A stretch of DNA of 64,000 nt from Archilochus colubris (GCA_023079485.1 CM041085.1:35263121-35327120), one strand, 5' to 3'. Positions 1-14,651 are shown, counted from the stretch's first letter. Notes: generated from the sequence alone by a model not told the origin. A program made the numbers and translations.

Positions 1-3000
1 GTGTATTGTATTAAATCACAAGAAAGTCTCAATAAAGAGATAAAATAGAGAAACTAGGAAAAATGAATTCAAGGAATTAATGCAACAGGAATGGGGTTAT
101 TTAAACGCAGTAACAACAATACTTGAGGTAAGTGCTGCATTGAGAAGATTGTACAAGAGGAGAAAATAAACCATACACAAAGAATGGTAAAAGAACACAT
201 ACACACAGGAAATTAGAGTTCTGAATGAACTGTTAAGTGCTGAAGAATTTAGAATTTATACCACAGATAAAATACGGAGGGAATTAAGTGAATCCAACTG
301 TACTCAAAAGTTTTAAGATAAATGTGAAATTTAACAAAACAAAACAAAAAAAGGTATTAAAAAAGAGAGAAATTATAGAATTGAAGTACAAAAAGATATG
401 AAAAACCCACATGCACCTAAATACACATTCACAGTTATGCATCATTAATTGTGAGTAGGCTGGTCCAAAGAAAAGAGAACATAACACTGAAGAACAAGTA
501 TGCATATAAAGATTTGTGGATCCCCATGACTGTGACTCGTTTCTCCACTTTAATACACAGTCAAGGGAAAATACAATAAAATACTTGTGAAATTTATGAT
601 GCATATAATGTGAATGACCTTTGCTAAAAGATAATTGAAAGACACAGTGACTGAAACCTTTCCTGATTCTCTTTTATTCTAATATTAATCCTGTATATGG
701 AGACAGTTGCCTTCATTTCACACAATGCTGTGCCTCATACTCCATAGTTTCCATGAATCACTTGCAGAATAGGTCCAGTTTCAGTGTGGATTTCCCTATG
801 TCTTATCCAGACTCTACAAAGAGCTGGGAGATAGCTCAAACATTTGAGACCTCTGAAATCATGGACTGTAAGAACTAAACAGATTTCTTTTTAAAATATT
901 AAGTTGAAGATTTCTTTCCACAGTCATTTTTGAACACAGAGGCTACTTTCTTCTTTGTTATCGCGAAGTATCAGCAGTGTCATTTTATAAGCAGATGGCT
1001 ATTTGAAAGAAGAAGATTATTTAATCAAATTCTGGCAGTGGGAACTCACAAGAGAGGAGAAAGAATTCATGTCACTCTGAGCTAGTCATGGCTTTCTGTA
1101 AAGCAGTATTTAGAAAGCCACCAGGGATATGAACTCTCCTTAGATTTATGTATATTACTTGCTGTCAGCATATAAGCATTCCACAATATTGCACTTATTA
1201 GATTTTAGCTGTTTCAGGTGGCTTCTATTTGGGACTTGGTAATTTTAGGGAAAAGTTTGCCACAGATCAGAATGAGCAGAGTCAAGGAGTTATGGAGAAA
1301 GTTGTTGATCTCACCAATTTACTTTCTTCAAAACCAAGTTGACTGGGAAGATAGTAAAAATACCTTTTTCTTAGGAAAGAAACATTTATAAAATAGACAA
1401 CTTACTTCTTTAACTGAGTCAGAACACCAGAAAGGAAGATAGGACCATTGTTCTGTATCATGTTTCTGCACTGTGCATTTAATTGGTTATTTTGGATTAC
1501 AGGAAATAATTACTGTGATTTATATACCTCAGTACAGCATTTGCCTTATTTACACTACCATATTGTTGACTGAAGATGAGATTATGATCCATCTAAGTTC
1601 CCAGATCCTCTTTTGACATTGATGCTGTCCCTATAAGCATTTATTCTCCTGTATCATACAGCTGTTTATTATTTAGTTGGCCCACTGCAAAGCCAACTAA
1701 TGATGCAAGGGAGCTGTGGCACACTTGAGAAGGAAGAGGATGTGGCTTTATTCTTTTCTAAGTATAACAACTTTACATTTATCCTTACAGAACTGCTATC
1801 AAATTCTGAACTATTTGCTGCACCCCAGCAACTTCTTCTATGCAAATTAAAATAATTTACACTCTAATCATTCATCAAAACATAATAAAATAGTCGATAC
1901 ACAGCTTTCCAACTAACTGTGCATCCATTTAATGAAATTATAATATAATCTTGTATTTCCTAGTTTGTCCGTGGCAATTTCATTATGAACCAATGTGAGG
2001 AGCTTTACTGGATTCAGTATAGATGCCATCATCTACTTTTCTCATATCCACTGGTCCTGTTACTCCAGAATAACAAGAGATGTGATAAACTCTTGTTAAA
2101 TCCACAATCCTGTTAAGTTTTCTTAAATGACTTTTTTTTGGTTTTGTTTTTTAAAAATATATACATTTCTTGTTTTGGTTTTGTTTTAGTTACAGCTTTG
2201 CCTCAGGAATTAAAGTTAAACCTAGTGGTCTATAATCCTCAGGTTCCCTTTTTTCTTCTTTTTAGATATCGACTTCATGGTTTGTCGTTTTTCAAAATAT
2301 TCAAAATGTACTCTTAGAAGTGACCATTAATGTTCTGGATTTTCTTCAGCCATTTCCACAGGAAAAAATTCATCAGGCTTGGCTGATTTGAAAACGTCTC
2401 TATTCTGCCATTTCCTCACTACAGTGGATGTTTTAAATTCTGTTTCCCAGGATTTAGCTCTGCTAACCATTTGAGCAGTTTTGACCTTTTAAGTTAAGAC
2501 TGAAACAAAACAAGTAACACTTTTGCCATCTTGGAGCTGTTCTGTGATAAATTTTCCTCTCCCACAAAAAACCAACCAACGACTTCCTTGATCTTTCACA
2601 TTACTATTTCTCTTCTTTATGGAAATATTTCTAAATATTCTCTGGTAGACTATATATTAGAAGCAGTTTATTTCATGTCTTGCACTTTCTGACTTTGTCC
2701 CTGCTTTTGTTTCTGTTCCTAGTCATACAATCTACATAAATTTTTCAAGTCATAAAAATAGTCATTGTTCAGGCAAGTTGTTTTTTCTTTACCTGTTGTA
2801 ATTCTCCCTTACATGGAAATAATTAACCATTGTGCCATTAATATGATTTGTTTACTAAACTAACAGCTCCCTTTTCCTGGTTAAAACTGACTTCTTATAA
2901 TTTACCCAAGTTTCCTTATTGCTGCTTTCCAGAAGTCCTTGTTTTCACCTTGCTTCACTTGCAGAAGTTATGTTCTGTTTGATTGATTTCTTTTTGCTTT

Positions 3001-6000
3001 TGTGTAGGGGACCTATTCTAAAGAAATTAATCTCTAAAATAACCAAACCTTTTTATTTCAGGAGTTGACCACTGACCATCCATACAAAACATAATGAAGG
3101 AAAACATGTTTGAATTATACAGATAACACTTTTTGTGATCACTAAACACTTGAAAACGTTATTAGGGCAATTTATTTCTGCCATGTGTCATCTCTTCAGC
3201 AGGAATACTCTGCATGGGTTAAATGCTTTTTAATGGAGTTTTGAATAGTTATATGTCACACTCTGGAAATAAAGATTGAACTGTTCATTCTCTGTTGACT
3301 GAAATAATGTAAGAGATCTTTTGCTAATAATTAATGTCACTTCCCACTGGGACAAACACTATTTGCATGGCTTATAACAAAAACAATTCAAACCCACTAA
3401 TGGGTTTCCCTGAACAGTGAAAGTTTGTGATGCATATTATGAAAACACCACTGGTGAGAACCACAGCAGCATATAAAAGCTATTATTGTATTGTACATTT
3501 ATTGCTAAGTTTATTTCTGCTTTGATTCATTTAACTCACCAATTACCAGTTGTTTTTATTCCTCTGATAGGAGGATATGATGAGTTACTAGCTCAGAGGA
3601 ATGATGCTGTTTGTCAGCCACACTTTTTTCCATCTCTAAATCTGAAATGTTTTCTGAATAACATCAGGGAATGACCTCATGCCCAGAAAAAGTTTCCTGA
3701 TGATGTTATGGAACTTCAAAATATAGCTGTACATACTTGAAAACACAAAATTCAGTAGGCCCTAATCAAGATACATTTGCATAAAAAATCTGCAATGACC
3801 AGGAAGTCATGCAAAATATTATGGTCATCTGGCAAGGCTGCTCTTTGTCCATCCAATGCTTGTAGAGTTAAAGCTTTTGTCCACTTGACAGCCCACTCAC
3901 TCTGCAAACACTTGCGGTTCCCCAATGCTCCTTTCACACTCACACACCACAGTTTCCAGCTGCAGGTCATGATATCAGCATCCTAATTTCATCTTCATTT
4001 CTACACAGACTAGGCAGGCAGTTTCCTGTGATTCTGATTACACATAGCCAAGACACATATACTCTAATCTACACTTTTACTCTTTTCTGCCAGGCCCACA
4101 CATGAAAATATATAATATTATAGGTTTACCTACAGAATATGGGTTTTCAGACTCCACCAGGGATCTCTTTGGAGAAGCCCCCATTTTACTAGCTGTTACG
4201 CTTTACCTCCACCTGCTCACTAGGGACCAAGCAAGCAACCAGAGGTGCATCACTGCCTCACCCACCCTCCTGGGTGGCTTCCTCAGCAGAGGAAACAAGA
4301 TAAAGCTCCTGTCATCTCCTTCTAGGCTGTTCCCAGAAAGTGCAGGAAGAGTTTCTCATTCTCCAAGTCAAGAGGAGGAGTGAAGATACGGGTGCCTCTT
4401 TGAGAGTCTGGGGTTAAGTGGTATGAATTATTTAATTTTTGAGAAATATAGGGATAAAATGGAGTCGACTGAGAATTGGTTATCCACCTATGATTTTCTG
4501 CCCATAGTCAAGGCCTCCATTCATAGATAGATTATATTATCCATACCAGAACTTTCCTTTCTCTAGTCTCTTATGATGGGTTCTAAGCACATACTGCATT
4601 CTGGTTTTCTGTTATTTCCCACTGAATTACACTTGGCCATTGCTCTCCAAATCTACATCCTTGCTTTTAATTAAGAAAATTTTTAGCTTACTGTATATAA
4701 GGAATGTCTTATTCAACTTGGTCAAATTTTATTTTCATACTTCGCCTTTGACTTTGCAACATTTTCTTCACTCTATCTGCTACAGCTTAGTGACCTTAAT
4801 ACCATTTTGAAGGTTGAGATGCAACTTCTATTCTAAATTCACTTTTGCAAGCTTATAACTTTTCCCACATACTCTCAGGCTGAGGGATTTTTATTCTTAT
4901 GTTTTGTTAGAAGTGGATTTTTTTTTGAAGTTTCATAAGCATCTATTTGTTTTGAATTATCCAACATAAAAAGATAGCAATTTTGCAGCAATCAAGACAG
5001 TTTTCAGATGCTTTTTTTGGACTCTGATAATTGAAAATCAGCTTTGTTTCAGCACTTCAAAATCAGCTTTGATTATGGAATGGTGGCTTTGCTGTCTCTT
5101 TGAAATGGTTTTGAAACAATAAAGTTCTGCATGTGAAATTATTACTAAATAATTTCCTGAAGTAGTAGTGATGCGAAAAGTTGACCATGGAATAACTCTG
5201 CTCTACTTTAAAAATGTTTTTAAAAAGCTATTTATTTTCTGTAGGGGTATTACGCTTTGTTCTATTTTAAAATGTCTCTAATGCCATTTGCTCCTTACTC
5301 TTCAGGAGTTTAGAGCTTTGCTCAACCAAATACACTACAGTGTGCTAGGTCAATCTAGGCTTTATACATAGTATATGGAAATAATACAACATGTGCGCTG
5401 AAAACCAAAATTTTCTCTCATACTGGTAAAAAGACAAGCTAATCATTTGATTATTTCACAGGCATAGTGTTGGAATTACAAAAAAGGTGTCTGAAAGAGC
5501 TTTTGCTGAATGATCCACTAGAAAATCCTACATAGCTATAAGCCCAAGAGAAGCACTAGCAAGCTGTAGACAACTTATCTTCACAGAAAAGGTTTTGTTT
5601 GGGGAAGTATTAATGCACACTACTCCCAGATTTTCTGTGGTCCCTCCGTATGGTCTCTTGCACTCTGCATTTCATGCCATTCCTTTACCCATCAGTTTCA
5701 CAGTAAGTAATCTCACTAAGTAATCATTTTATGTCCTCCACAGGGAAAATGCTGTTGTACCCTTGAAAGAATGAAACAAAAGCCTGGCCGACCAACAGAA
5801 AATGTATGTATTTCAGAGTCAAAGTAAAGCTAAAAAAGAAACTCGGAGAAATACAGAACCATTTTAAATTGGGATACTCCTTCTAGTAGCTGTTCATTAA
5901 AAAAAAAGTGCAATTACTCATGGGATCGAAGCTGACATAAAGTGCTACTTTCCACAGTTGTACTTAATCAAAATAGATTTAGATCCCAAATCTCCATTTA

Positions 6001-9000
6001 ACTCTGACATCCAATGAAGACTACAAATGCCATAAAAGCTGTAGAAAGCAATAATTTTTTTTGGATCCGTGTGAGCTGCTCACTTTATGAGCCTTGAGAT
6101 TTACTTTTGGGTTGGGCTATGCGCCAGAATTATACCAGACACATAATGAGGACATTTTTTCTTTAGCATTCAGAACTTTGAATTTTTTCCCTGGTTAAGC
6201 TACAAATGCCAGTCAATAGATTCATTTTAATCTAAGATCTTATTGTTCTGGCCCTATCTTTTTACTCCATCATTTTTCATTGATTAAGCAGCTCTTGCAT
6301 TTTACAATAATGTAATAATACAATACAAAGTGCCTCAGGAGGTCTTCAAATAAAAGGCAATAAAAAAGCTTGCTTTGATTCATATTTATTTTCCTTTTCA
6401 TTTATAAGTGAATTTATGCATTCAGCCCATGTTTCTCTTTCCTGTTCACATACAGAAATTTTTAGAAGATTGCTTGAATAAGCTTCTTACAGAATTAGAA
6501 TCCTGCCCTCAGTGGCTGCCATTCTCAAGTGACACATCCTCTGCTGATTGCATTATTGTTCCCTCTCCAGTGACTCAGTGATCTGTTTATTCATGCCAAA
6601 TCTTCCATTAACCCCTAGTTCTGTTAATTTGCAAATTTATTTGTATTTGTCTTATCAATTATAAAAATGCAGTCAGTATCTAAACTGTACAAAGAGGAAA
6701 GCTCAGGCACCTCTCGTGTTCAGGGACAGGCTGTTAGAACCAGGAATCTTCAGTCCATTATCTGAAGGAAACACGGGTTGGTTCGAAATGGCAACACTTT
6801 TCCATCATGTGCAAACCCTGTATGTAAGTGAATATGAAGTCGGAAGACAGAGCCCAGTTTTCCATACATGCAAAATTAACTGGAGATCCCTACAAAGACT
6901 TTATTTCTCCTCTCCTATTGTTGTACTCCATGTCTTTCCTGATGGGCCACATAAAAAAACAATTGTCACCCTGTCAGACATATTCCTAGATGCTTTTTGA
7001 AAGGGAAAGGTGTAGTAAGAAAAAAAGTAATTCTAAGTATTCTCTTATCATAAATTTCCATTATATTTAAGGCTTGATAGAATAAGGAGTCAGATATCAC
7101 TCAGATACTTCCACATAGGGCCCAATTATTTTAATTAGGCAAGAACATTTCTATCATCAAGAGACTCAGCTGCAGTGTGCCACAGGCATAGAAAAAACCA
7201 GACAAAGATTCTCAAAGCCTGAGGCTTTTGCAATAACAAAGAATTTCTAGGTGAGAAATGCCCCCCAAATTTCTGGAGATGGTGTGTAGCTCATCCACCA
7301 AGTCTGGCACAGAATGCCAAAATCCTTGTCAATGATAACTGAGAAAATTTTGACTTCTTCAGATTTGATGATAATTTTAATCTTGTCATGAGAATCACAG
7401 TATAATATACTCAATGGGTGCCTAAGAAAAGGAGTCAGTCAACCAGAGAAGGTACATTTTTTGAGGTACTTTTCAAAGCCTGTTGCTAAAAACTATTTAC
7501 AGTAAGCTGTGGATGTTTTAAATTATGCACATTTTTGCATTTCATCTGCTGTAAAATGCTTTTCTTTCTCAGGACAAGAAATTTTAAGGCTAGGTTCTGG
7601 AGTCTGCATATTGAACAAGTGGCAAAGCTGAGTATTTGGTATCTCTACAATGAAAATCCCTACCATCCTTCCAGGGGACCGTTTGATCTATCAGTTTACA
7701 AGGACTAACATTTAGTTAATTACTAAAATCAACCCATGTAATTTTAAAACCAATTCTTATTTTATCTGCCCTCAATATAAAATGGATTTCCCATGCTTCC
7801 ATTTTTAGCTCTTTCTCATTCAAGACAAACTGGTAAAACTGGGACCATTTATCTTCTGGAAACACTGGCTTGCAAATACCAGTCTGAACAGATTACAATT
7901 CATAGAGACTAGTTTTGTCCTCTCTGGTTCCTAGGTCCATATGTCCAGTTTTGACTAATTTTTACAAACAAGAACTTAATTTTGTCCTAGTTTTCTCTAA
8001 TACAATTTTCCTGACTCAAATGCAGCATTTTTCTGCCATCTGTGTTCTCATGCTAAGCAGAGATCAGCAGCCTCAGGTAACTACCTCTTTTCTCTACCTC
8101 CTTGCTCCTTCTTTGTCAGACCACATATGACAGTCTTAAAAAAGTGAACTACTAGATAAGCCACAAGAATACTAAATCAAGGCAAAACACTGAACACAAT
8201 GCACATTCAATACAAAATATGCAAGGTAAATGTTAAACAGCCATTTCTCAGATACCTCATGATGCAAAAATCAGAGAAAAGCTATATCCTACATAAATTA
8301 GAGGGGTACAGGGACATCCCATCATATTCTGGCCACCTAGCAGAGAAAATGAAGTTTTGTGCTGTTTGCTAACATTTGAGCAGCTAGTTCTCTGTGAGTT
8401 GGGAGGTAAAGGAAAAAGCAGTTATTCTTCTACCTATTGAACCAAGAGCAAGTAATTGATTTGTTCTCCTTACAAAAAGCATTTGTTTTGCTTTTGCTAG
8501 TCCTATGAACTAATGTGTTCCATGTTATTAATAACAGAGACATTCTCTAGATTGCTTTATCCACTCGCTGCTGACAGTTGTGCTTCGTATCAGTCATCAG
8601 ATCAGAGAATTAATTTTTAGCACTGCAATGGAAATAATGCACTTCGACAGCAACATACAGCTTGTTAATTGTACAGAGCTATTCTGAGGCAAACATTAAA
8701 ATAGTAACATTCTATACCTTAAAAAGCCCCATGTTTTTCCAGTTCAGTTTAAGACAAGTAAAGCATTACCAGAAAAATCCCCACACAACAAATCCAGAAA
8801 GAATTTTGGTCAGTCTGAGAAAGCCTGTCATATTTTAGCAATGAAACAACTTGCTTAGCTGCTGAAGCTTGATGTGTCAACAAGATGGAATTCCTCTTCC
8901 TAAAGTCTGGAGTGCCCACTCAATAGAAGAAAGCAATACATGATTACTGCTTAGAGCTTGTGGTGCAAGGCTAGAAACTTAGCATTTAGCAATAATAGAA

Positions 9001-10891
9001 AATGTCGGTCTCATTTTCATTCTCCTTGAAAAAAACCCCTATGCAATATTATGAAACACTCCTGCTGTGAGTTGGTTTCTTAATCTCAGCAGTATCTACA
9101 GCTATTACCTTATCCATGGTAATACCTTTCTGGTGAATTTTCTCAAAAGTGAAAATTTAATGACATATGGAACAAGGACAGATACTTAAAATGTAATAAC
9201 AAAGAGCAACCCTTCAATTTTACTATGGATATCAGAGAGTAGCTATCTCCTATTTCCATTTCAGTGTTTCACAAATGACAGTAAGGTCTTAAGGTCTTTT
9301 TTTGCTGAATCATTTATCTGTTTTTAAAAACCTTAAAGCCACTTATTTGTGCTCCTGCTTCAACTTTCATTCCCATCTTACAACTAAGACAAAAATTCTG
9401 ATCATTGTGTACATAGACCTTCTTCACCCATGAACTTTTATTCACCTCATTACAAAATTTAAAGATTTTTTCCAGTGAAGCTATCACCAAAGATTGTCTT
9501 GAATTACCATTACTCCTCTTGACTACCTGCATATTTTGCAGCATTTCAAAAGATGCCTATCTTCTCTTTACATACATGCAAGATTTTCCTTGTACTGCTA
9601 ATGAAGAAGCAAAGCAGTTGTTCAACCAAACATTTATAACTCCAACTCTGAAAAGAAAGTCTTTTAGCTTAGTCAGACTTCCAAACATTTTGATCAGGCC
9701 ATGTATATGGAATAATGTGCCAAAACTAGACACAAGTGGGAGAGAAATTGCACAAATTTGTGCAAAAAGTACATGTTGATCATGACGATACATTGCATTG
9801 GAGTTGAACTTTACAACAGAAGTCTTGAAACTGCCAGAATGTGGAAACAGTTTTTCACTTCTAAACTGGGGTATGCTTGCAAACTATTGTGCACCTTCAT
9901 ATGGATGTTTCATTCATAGTTCTGAACCAGTATTTTCAAGCTAATTCAGGTCCGAGAGGGAGTGTGAGTGCACTCACACAGCACTCCAATTGAGATATAA
10001 CCCCCCCCAAATAAACAAACCCATGCCAGAATTTTAGGACACCCTCGCTAGCATAATCACTGACTCACCAAAATTAAGACAATATGAACTTGTGGCTTGG
10101 GATTTTTGTCTCTTCAGAACAAAAGAATTGGCCAAATTATTCAGGGTTAGCTTATATAAATATTAATGTGCTTAACAAAGACTTTACTGAAGATGAAACA
10201 CGCATGCTAGGAGAACAGGAGAAAACTAACAAAAAAGAGCTGTGCAAACAACAGGAATGTGTATTGCGCTACTCAAGTAACTACTTGAGTGTTCTCTATT
10301 CTATTAAGCTTTCTGAAAAGGCAGACAATTATCAGTTCTACAAATATGCTGCAATTGCTTTTGACATTTGCCTCCTTTGCCATGGAAGAAGAATGTTAGA
10401 AGAAATCAATGGGAAAAAATTGCTGGGAAGAGTGAAATTGCCTTAGGGATTTTGTTCTATGTAATACAATGGCCTAGGAATTCTATTTATAAGGAAGACA
10501 CGGTATTTAGATCTATTGATTTTTCAGGGACTTCTTGCAGTCTGCAGTCTTAAAATTTTACCTCTTCTAAAAGCGAACACATCTTTTGTGAAACCCTGAT
10601 GTTCCACAATAGCATTTTGTTTACAGACAAGTAAATGTGGTGTAAAAGAGGTGAAAATTTTGTGTTCCCTTTGCAAGGTTTGCAAAATGTTCTTTATCAT
10701 TAAACGTTTTAGACAGTAGGGTTGTGTTCTCACTTGTGGACTGGAGTTTCCCATTAAGGGATGTGAACGAAATGCCACAAAAACATCAGTTATAACAGCT
10801 TTTTCCTAAGACCATGGAAATTTTTGTCTGGACCTTAGGATGGTTTGGAGTGGGCTCAAGATATTCCTGAACCTGGTTATAGCTTGAAGAC

Positions 10892-10916
10892 TGAGGTCTC
10901 CTAGCAAGAGACCTCA
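10892..10916. other. Perfect 9-bp inverted repeat (small hairpin)
   Basis: tgaggtctc and gagacctca are exact reverse complements separated by 7 bases (ctagcaa). This intronic hairpin of intron 9 has no assigned role and could arise by chance in 64 kb. Confidence 0.6.
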
Positions 10917-13900
10917 AGCACAGAGGATCTCTGGAGATAGATTCCTCTTTATCATATAGACTATGCTAGGAGTTTGTAAAATCAAGGGGAAAAGACTGAT
11001 AGAGGCTCAGTCTCCTCTACTCCTGATCCCCAGCAAGGACTGGGATGCAGTCACACAGTTATCATCCTACTGAAAGATACTGACAGTGGATATTTTGTAA
11101 GAAAGATGAGCTGTAAGCATAGAAACCAAGGCATACTTTTCAATAGACAAGTAACATAGTACCTTTTGAAGCTCCATTCTAAGCTGTTTTTAACTCTAAA
11201 CTTTTCTTTAATATATAGCCAATACTATGTCACTATAATATAAACCAAGCAAAAATGTTTTATTCATAGAACTTTTGTATGCCTTGATTACAACAGCTTT
11301 TCTTGTGCGCAGGACAGCTGGTACAACATGCAATGTCTTCAGCATTTTATTGATATTTTCTTGTATTAAATATGTCAGAATTTTAAACGTGAGCAATAAA
11401 AGTTAGTAACAGAGGTCTGATGCACAGTAATGAAGGTAGAAAAATAGTATATAATGGTGAATCAATTAATATGCACATGGCTAATGAGAAAAAGTATGAA
11501 AGACAGGTGAGAGTGAGGTCAGTCAGTGGTACCACAATCTGCCTTTGGTGAGGACTGCTCATAAGCATTAGAAAATATCTGCATGCTACTTTTCAAGCAA
11601 AAATAAATCTCTTCTTGTACTCTTTATTTTCCTGAAAGCCTGAATAGATAGATAGCAGCACCTGACTGCAGAGGCTACATATGGGGATGCTTAAATTTAG
11701 AAACCTCTTCTCCACTTTTTGGTACAGTTCTGTCTAGGTATTTACTAGTCTGTTTTGAGGCCTCATGTATGCCTGTTTCCAAAATTCCCTGAAAAGAAGA
11801 AAAATCCACTATCTCTAATTTTCCTGAAGTCCCTTGTAGCAAACTAAGTGCATGCTCCTTGTGACTCAGTTGGCAGCTTTTAGCTCTGACACCAACAGCA
11901 AAGACTTTGCCAAAAGAGATTCTAGTTCCTCATTTCCCACAACAGAGAAAGAAACTGAGGAATGTAAATGTCTGTATCCTAAGCCTGCCCCAATTACCTG
12001 TTCATTTTTCAACGCTTTTTCAGATTTGGTTGGAGTCCTTACATGTTTGGGGCTGCCTCACAGAGTTTTGTCTCTGAATAATGGGATATTAATATCACCT
12101 CAGTCCCTGAACCAGCTTATTTTCTATTTCTTCTGCCTCTCCTTTTGGAATGGCTTCTGAAAATTTTTTTCCTTTACTGTTCCACTTTCTCTTGGAAAGC
12201 TAGCCCTCCTCCTTCCCTCAGTCCATCTCATCAGTTCATCAAAATCCTCAACTACTTGATAGTTGTTAGCTACCCTTATACTGAAATTCCAGCCTGAAAA
12301 ATCCGTTTGTTCTGTGCAATGGACAACCACCTCTCTACAAGGGCTTTTGGGTGATGAACAGATTATTGATGTCAGATGTAACTTCTGATGTTAGTAATAT
12401 AATATCAACTCTGAACTTTACCCAGAGACAGAGATTCAAATACCCCAAAAGAAACTACATACCTAAAGTACAGCTTAAAGGATGACACAGATATTCATAG
12501 CGAATCTCTAGATCAGTGATGCCTTCCTTATTTCCTTGTTTACTTTAATAAGGAACGTGCCTCTAACCTAAGCTGTATAGGTAAGCATTTCAAGGAATTT
12601 TTATTTGCAAATGATGGACAAAAGGGACCTTCTTTTTCAAGGGTGTTTCTTTGAGTCTGTAAATCATTGTTCACACTTGTGAGGGAACCCAGAGCTCTGA
12701 AGTGCATGTGTCTGGATTGCAAAAAGAGTGAAAAGCCTTCACACTAAAGAAGGGCAGTATTTGGGAAAAAAAGCCATTGTAGATCGATTTCCTGAAAAGA
12801 AAACACTCAGAATGACTACAAAAAATAGAGAACACAGTTTTCCTAACTGTCCTGGTATTCTCTCAGGCAGCTCCTTACCCTGAGCCCGCTTTTTCACTGA
12901 CAGTTGACTTCAATGCTAGGACCTTCACCACAGGAAATCTTTTGCAAAAAATCTTCCTCAATTTAGGCCCAAATAATTTGCCAGGGTGCAAAGAATAATT
13001 AAAAAAACTGTATTTTCACTCTGTTCCATTACAGATTCTCAGTAAAGGCCCTAATGTTACCAAAATTTGCCTTATAGACCAGTCTCTTACTTCTCATTTT
13101 AACCTCAGTGAATTGTACTAGCTAATGTTCAAGATGCCACTTAAACCAAAACAAAGAATGGGGTTAAACTCAAGGCTGCACAGTATCCATAAAAAGAAAG
13201 AGAGGAGTTTGCTAAACCAGGCAATACATCAATTCTTTGTGCTACGTACATTTTATTTACAGGGCATTTTCAGATTCAGAACGATGATGAATGAAGCTAC
13301 AAAACATCACTTTGTAGTTTGATTTTCATCATTTCAAGGTAGAGCGCAGGGTAAAAATTATTTGTGATTTTATCTTTTTTAACCAACCCCTAATAGTTAA
13401 TCCAAAGGCATTTCTTTTGTATACTTGGGCTTGCTTCTTATTACTTCCCACCTTCTGCTTTATTTTATAGCCCTATATCTGATCAGTGAGTCTGGGGAGT
13501 GCTCTGTTTTACACGCACCACTGCATGGACAGATAGGGTTTTACCAAGGTCGACAGATGCTAACCTGCTCATAGAAGACAAGTTACTGCAACTTCCTAGT
13601 TCAGCAAACTATTATTCTTCCATGGTATCAGTTTGGGCAACATCAAAACTGCAATAAAAATGTATTTTCCACAAGAACACCACCAGCAAGAACATGGTAA
13701 TATTTTATAAATATAGGTATTTTCTCTCATAGCCTGCATGGAATATAATAATAATACCAACCACGGAAAGAGTCACTTAGTGTAAACATCAGTTAGCCAC
13801 TCTGACCTAATATTTAATAGGTTGCTTTTATATAGATTTCTCTCTAAATATTTCTTTTTTTTTTCTTTTTTTTCCCTAAAGCTTGGTTTTTTTAAAGTAC

Positions 13901-14495
13901 CTGTTTTTTTCTATTACCCATGCTATCACCTCTTAGCACAAACATTTTCAAGAGTCATCTATTTCCCAGAAATCGATAGTAATTGTGCATTCCCTCTACT
14001 TAAAAGCAATTTTCATGAGGAAACAAAAATATTTCTATAATTTTCAGCAGGTATCTTTACATGTATAAACAATGTCACTGCTGTACCACAGACTGGTTAT
14101 TCTCTCCTTTTTCTTATGACTTATAAAGTTGGTGTTAATATAATAAGGAACGATTTACTCAAGATCCTGTTTGTTACTGCTTAATGTTAGGAGAAGACAG
14201 ACAAAATGCATTTGGATTGTCATTTGCACACTTCAGTTTCTTACTGTAACTACTCAGCAACTTCTTCAACCAAATAAAGCAAAGAATTCTGAAGTGGATA
14301 CAGCCTACACAATGAAATCACCATCTCTAAGCCATGGTGCTATATTTAAATTGTATGTTGAGCTACAGCATCCCACTGTGCTATGAGAGGCAACTCAGAA
14401 TCACTGATGGAAAAGGACAAAAAAGCAGTTCCCCTCTTACTCTAACATCATACTATACAAATCATGCCCCACACCACTCGTAGGAAAATGCATGT

Positions 14496-14501
14496 TCTTA
14501 C
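14496..14501 (-). other. PRKN: Splice donor of PRKN exon 9 / intron 9
   Basis: On the minus strand exon 9 ends TGTGGG and is followed by gtaaga, a good donor. The exon ends on a complete Gly codon, so intron 9 is phase 0, as in the human gene. Confidence 0.93.
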
Positions 14502-14651
14502 CCCACAGCCCATTCCGTTGCCTGGCTCACATACAATTCTCCTCATTCCTGGCTCAGGAAGCAGGCCTGCTCCACATCCAGGAGTTGGACACAGCACTCC
14601 TCCCATCTGCAGCACGCATTCCTCGGCCCCATAGCGCTGGTAGCGGTTGTA
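14502..14651 (-). CDS. PRKN: PRKN (parkin) coding exon 9, start of IBR domain
   Basis: This minus-strand exon of exactly 150 nt encodes 50 residues with no stop, beginning [15 protein letters not shown] and ending GNGMGCG (human 312-361). It continues directly from the Gln that ends exon 8. It covers the rest of the RING1-IBR helix and the first half of the IBR domain. The four zinc-ligand cysteines expected here (human C332, C337, C352, C360) are all present, in the CPTPGCG, VCEPG and GMGCG motifs. Compared with human parkin as I recall it, substitutions are Q317R, R334T, D346G, Q347M, K349R, V350I, T351V, G354P and L358M, mostly conservative or in the loop between zinc ligands. The exon is phase 0 at both ends, so skipping would delete 50 residues without a frameshift. 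It is clearly more GC-rich than the flanking intron. A longer open frame on the opposite strand here is only its shadow. Confidence 0.97.

Larger units (their letters stand above)
1..14501 (-). other. PRKN: PRKN intron 9, 5' part (continues beyond the left edge)
   Basis: AT-rich intronic sequence downstream of exon 9 in the transcript. I searched the minus strand for the next exon, which should encode the CKEAYHEG part of the IBR domain, by looking for every reverse-complement form of Tyr-His-Glu. None was found, so exon 10 lies outside. No CR1 copy or other interspersed repeat was recognised here. Visible items are T-rich tracts (for example 13850-13875) and a short hairpin at 10892-10916. 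The open frames here (such as about 4.1-4.4 kb and 10.1-10.4 kb) resemble no protein I know and look like chance. Confidence 0.85.

Noticed and set aside
10084..10446. Open + strand frame of 120 codons
   Set aside because: No recognisable domain, no exon-like borders with homology, and AT-rich codons like the surrounding intron. It is consistent with chance.
11740..11790. Candidate PRKN exon 10 (minus strand reads a Gln-Ala-Tyr-like string)
   Set aside because: The frame meets a stop, the neighbouring IBR cysteines are absent and no splice sites fit. No other Tyr-His-Glu match exists to the left of exon 9.
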